From the NCBI GenBank assembly GCA_043773745.1, contig JAYVEV010000073.1, positions 1 through 53,941 on the forward strand: a stretch of DNA of 53,941 nt, read 5' to 3'. The DNA comes from UKL13-2 sp043773745. Its GTDB lineage: Bacteria; Pseudomonadota; Gammaproteobacteria; Burkholderiales; Usitatibacteraceae. The notes under the pieces are model-generated. The model saw only the letters and a program-made list of their open reading frames with translations, did not search any database and was not told the DNA's origin. The translations under genes and the position numbers were made by a program. Shown here in pieces: positions 52,438-53,941 of this stretch; the first letter of the stretch is position 1, and each line of letters starts with the position of its first letter.

Positions 52438-53244
52438 ATGAAAAAAACACCTCTCTGGATATGGCAAATCCTGTTACTCGTCGCCATGTTTGTGGCGTGG
52501 TACATCCTGACTGTGCCCGGACTCGTGCCGAATTTCTTTTTTGAAAATGACGACAAGGCCGCGTTCTTTTTTGGCGAACCGCTGCGAATTTTCAAAGCCA
52601 TCTGGGTGTGGTTTTCTGAAGGCGAAATTTATTCTCACTTATGGGTGACGTTGCAGGAAACCGTGCTCGCGTTTGTTATTGGCACCGTATCGGGGTTGGG
52701 GGTTGGCCTGTGGTTGGGTCTTTCGCCCATTGCCTCCGCGATTGCGGACCCTTACATTAAAGCGGCCAACGCCATGCCGCGGGTGATTCTTGCGCCGATT
52801 TTTATGGTCTGGTTTGGGCTCGGCATCTGGTCGAAGGTGGCGCTGGGCGTGACGCTGGTTTTTTTCATTGTCTTTTTCAATGTGTATCAGGGCGTCAAAG
52901 AAGTCTCGCCGGTGGTGCTCAACAATGCGCGCATGCTCGGCGCAACCCAGGCCCAATTGCTGCGTTATGTGTACTTGCCGTCGGCCACATCCTGGGTATT
53001 TTCCAGCCTGCACACCTCGGTCGGCATGGCGTTTGTGGGTGCGGTCGTGGGTGAATACCTGGGCAGCGCAAAAGGAGTGGGCTATTTGATTCACCAGGCC
53101 GAAGGCACCTTTGATATCAACACCGTGTTCGCGGGGATCTTGGTGTTGACCGTGTTTGCGTTGCTGCTCGATTACGTGGTGACGTTTGCAGAAAACCGAT
53201 TGCTGCGCTGGCAGCCGGGACAATCGGAGACGGAGCGGGTTTAA
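52438..53244 (+). CDS. ABC transporter permease, SsuC/TauC-like
   Basis: The inner-membrane permease is 268 residues with six predicted helices, starting with WIWQILLLVAMFVAWYIL. The permease EAA loop is recognisable in VSPVVLNNARMLGATQAQLL, and NAMPRVILAPIFMVWFGLG is a family landmark. It completes a three-gene importer of one binding protein, one ATPase and one permease, presumably forming homodimers of the last two. The gene ends the intact part of the window. Confidence 0.93.
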   Translation: MKKTPLWIWQILLLVAMFVAWYILTVPGLVPNFFFENDDKAAFFFGEPLRIFKAIWVWFSEGEIYSHLWVTLQETVLAFVIGTVSGLGVGLWLGLSPIASAIADPYIKAANAMPRVILAPIFMVWFGLGIWSKVALGVTLVFFIVFFNVYQGVKEVSPVVLNNARMLGATQAQLLRYVYLPSATSWVFSSLHTSVGMAFVGAVVGEYLGSAKGVGYLIHQAEGTFDINTVFAGILVLTVFALLLDYVVTFAENRLLRWQPGQSETERV

Positions 53245-53298
53245 TTCGGCGGCAGTTAATTCAGGATAAAGCTCTAATATTGACGGGCATCTTCAGGC

Positions 53299-53655
53299 CT
53301 AAAGTGCTTGAACGCCGCGCTGGTGGCACCCGGAATTGAAGAAGCATATTGACGAATTGCTCGGCCAAATTGAGAACCAAAGGTGGACGACCGAGCCGTC
53401 GGAACCATCGACTTTGCCCCACGCCAAGCCAGCTGCCGTTGTGCCAACCAGCGCCAGCAAAGGGAAGTCCAGTCCAGAGTTGCATCCAGCCTGAAGCCTT
53501 GAAGTCCATACGTCGCGGGTGCGCGTCTGTTCCGCATCGAAAGTGCTTCCAAAGGCATCGGGCGACTCTTGGAGCGCCGCAAGACGCAGATCTCGATAAA
53601 CGGATGATTCAGTTTTTTCGAACTTTCGAATATTGATCACATCGGCATTTAGCAT
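53299..53655 (-). pseudogene. GNAT acetyltransferase remnant
   Basis: The minus-strand frame begins MLNADVINIRKFEKTESS and YRDLRLAALQESPDAFGSTF, the typical start of a GNAT N-acetyltransferase, and continues to LALVGTTAAGLAWGKVDG, its beta4 strand. After DGSVVHLW the frame loses similarity and the acetyl-CoA motif (Q/R-x-x-G-x-G) is missing. Intact members have about 155 residues; this has 118 with an unrelated tail. It is likely truncated or frameshifted and inactive. Its neighbour is another fragment. Confidence 0.6.
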
Positions 53656-53721
53656 GGCTCCGCCGTCTAAGTCGATTTGGTGTTGAACTGAACGATCAAG
53701 CTGAATGTCAGCTTCTGGCCG

Positions 53722-53826
53722 CTAGGCGGCGATCAATACGTCAGCCGAAATACCAAAATCATTGCGCAGTTTGCGAATCATCGCTAACGATAACGGGCGC
53801 TTGCGGCTTAGAATGTTGAATTGCAT
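53722..53826 (-). pseudogene. HigA-like antitoxin C-terminal fragment
   Basis: On the minus strand 34 codons from ATG 53826 encode FNILSRKRPLSLAMIRKLRN and FGISADVLI, the third helix and C-terminus of a HigA-type XRE antitoxin (usual form: a start of RVSEILSRKRPLSL). The first part of the helix-turn-helix domain is not present upstream in any frame that I can follow to 53941. It is a remnant, and no matching HigB-like toxin is visible in the window. Confidence 0.5.
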
Positions 53827-53941
53827 CGAAATCTGACCCACGGGGGGTGCGGCGGATTTCTTGGACTGGTTTAGATTGTAAGCCCGAGACTTGCCCGGTA
53901 TTCAACGGGACTGCGTGAGCCAAGCGATATCTTGATTCGCT

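Overview
The window is a chromosomal segment from a proteobacterium, most likely a betaproteobacterium, that includes the replication-origin neighbourhood. The main evidence is gene order: gyrB-dnaN-dnaA on the minus strand back to back with rpmH-rnpA-yidD-yidC-mnmE-mnmG-rsmG-parA-parB-atpIBEFHAGDC-glmU on the plus strand. A def-fmt-rsmB-DUF4390-ntrY-ntrX block next to a LysM gene, dprA and topB is also typical of betaproteobacteria. Base composition looks moderately GC-rich. No tRNA, rRNA or CRISPR array was recognised.

Layout. 1-560: window edge plus an AT-rich gene of unknown function. 570-6520 (+): a five-part oligopeptide/dipeptide ABC transporter set without a visible binding-protein gene, including a 30-codon ORF wedged between two subunits, followed by two zinc amidohydrolase-type genes (N-formylglutamate amidohydrolase family and succinylglutamate desuccinylase/aspartoacylase family). 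6576-13760 (-): def, fmt, rsmB, a DUF4390 exported protein, and an NtrY/NtrX-like two-component pair whose regulator has a degenerate AAA+ ATPase domain. 14016-19438 (+): LysM protein, dprA (with an apparent one-base frameshift near the 3' end) and a topoisomerase III. 19553-22042 (-): exported S9-family peptidase. 22138-22807: internally deleted IS30-family remnant with both terminal inverted repeats still visible.

22914-28144 (-): gyrB, dnaN, dnaA. Candidate oriC sequences lie in two gaps: dnaA-dnaN (26544-26770, AT-rich with DnaA boxes) and dnaA-rpmH (28145-28566, one perfect DnaA box, an A-rich tract and a strong promoter for rpmH). Everything to the right is on the plus strand, as expected for the leading strand of one replichore. 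Two parS sites, one inside mnmE and one between mnmE and mnmG, lie a few kb from parAB and should nucleate ParB for origin segregation. The complete F1Fo ATP synthase operon follows, with a clear sigma70-type promoter and intergenic RNA hairpins, then a terminator and glmU.

46617-53244 (+): Hsp33 (hslO) missing one zinc-ligand cysteine, a class III CoA-transferase and an HMG-CoA-lyase-like enzyme (probably a CoA-thioester activation/cleavage route), an outer-membrane-like beta protein, and a nitrate/sulfonate/taurine-type ABC transporter. 53245-53941 is a decayed edge with fragments of a GNAT acetyltransferase and a HigA-like antitoxin. I do not see a clearly new multi-gene system. The best second-look items are the degenerate NtrX, the dprA frameshift, the enlarged RnpA, the Hsp33 Cys-to-Asp change, the bridging small ORF in the peptide transporter, and several well-formed unexplained inverted repeats.
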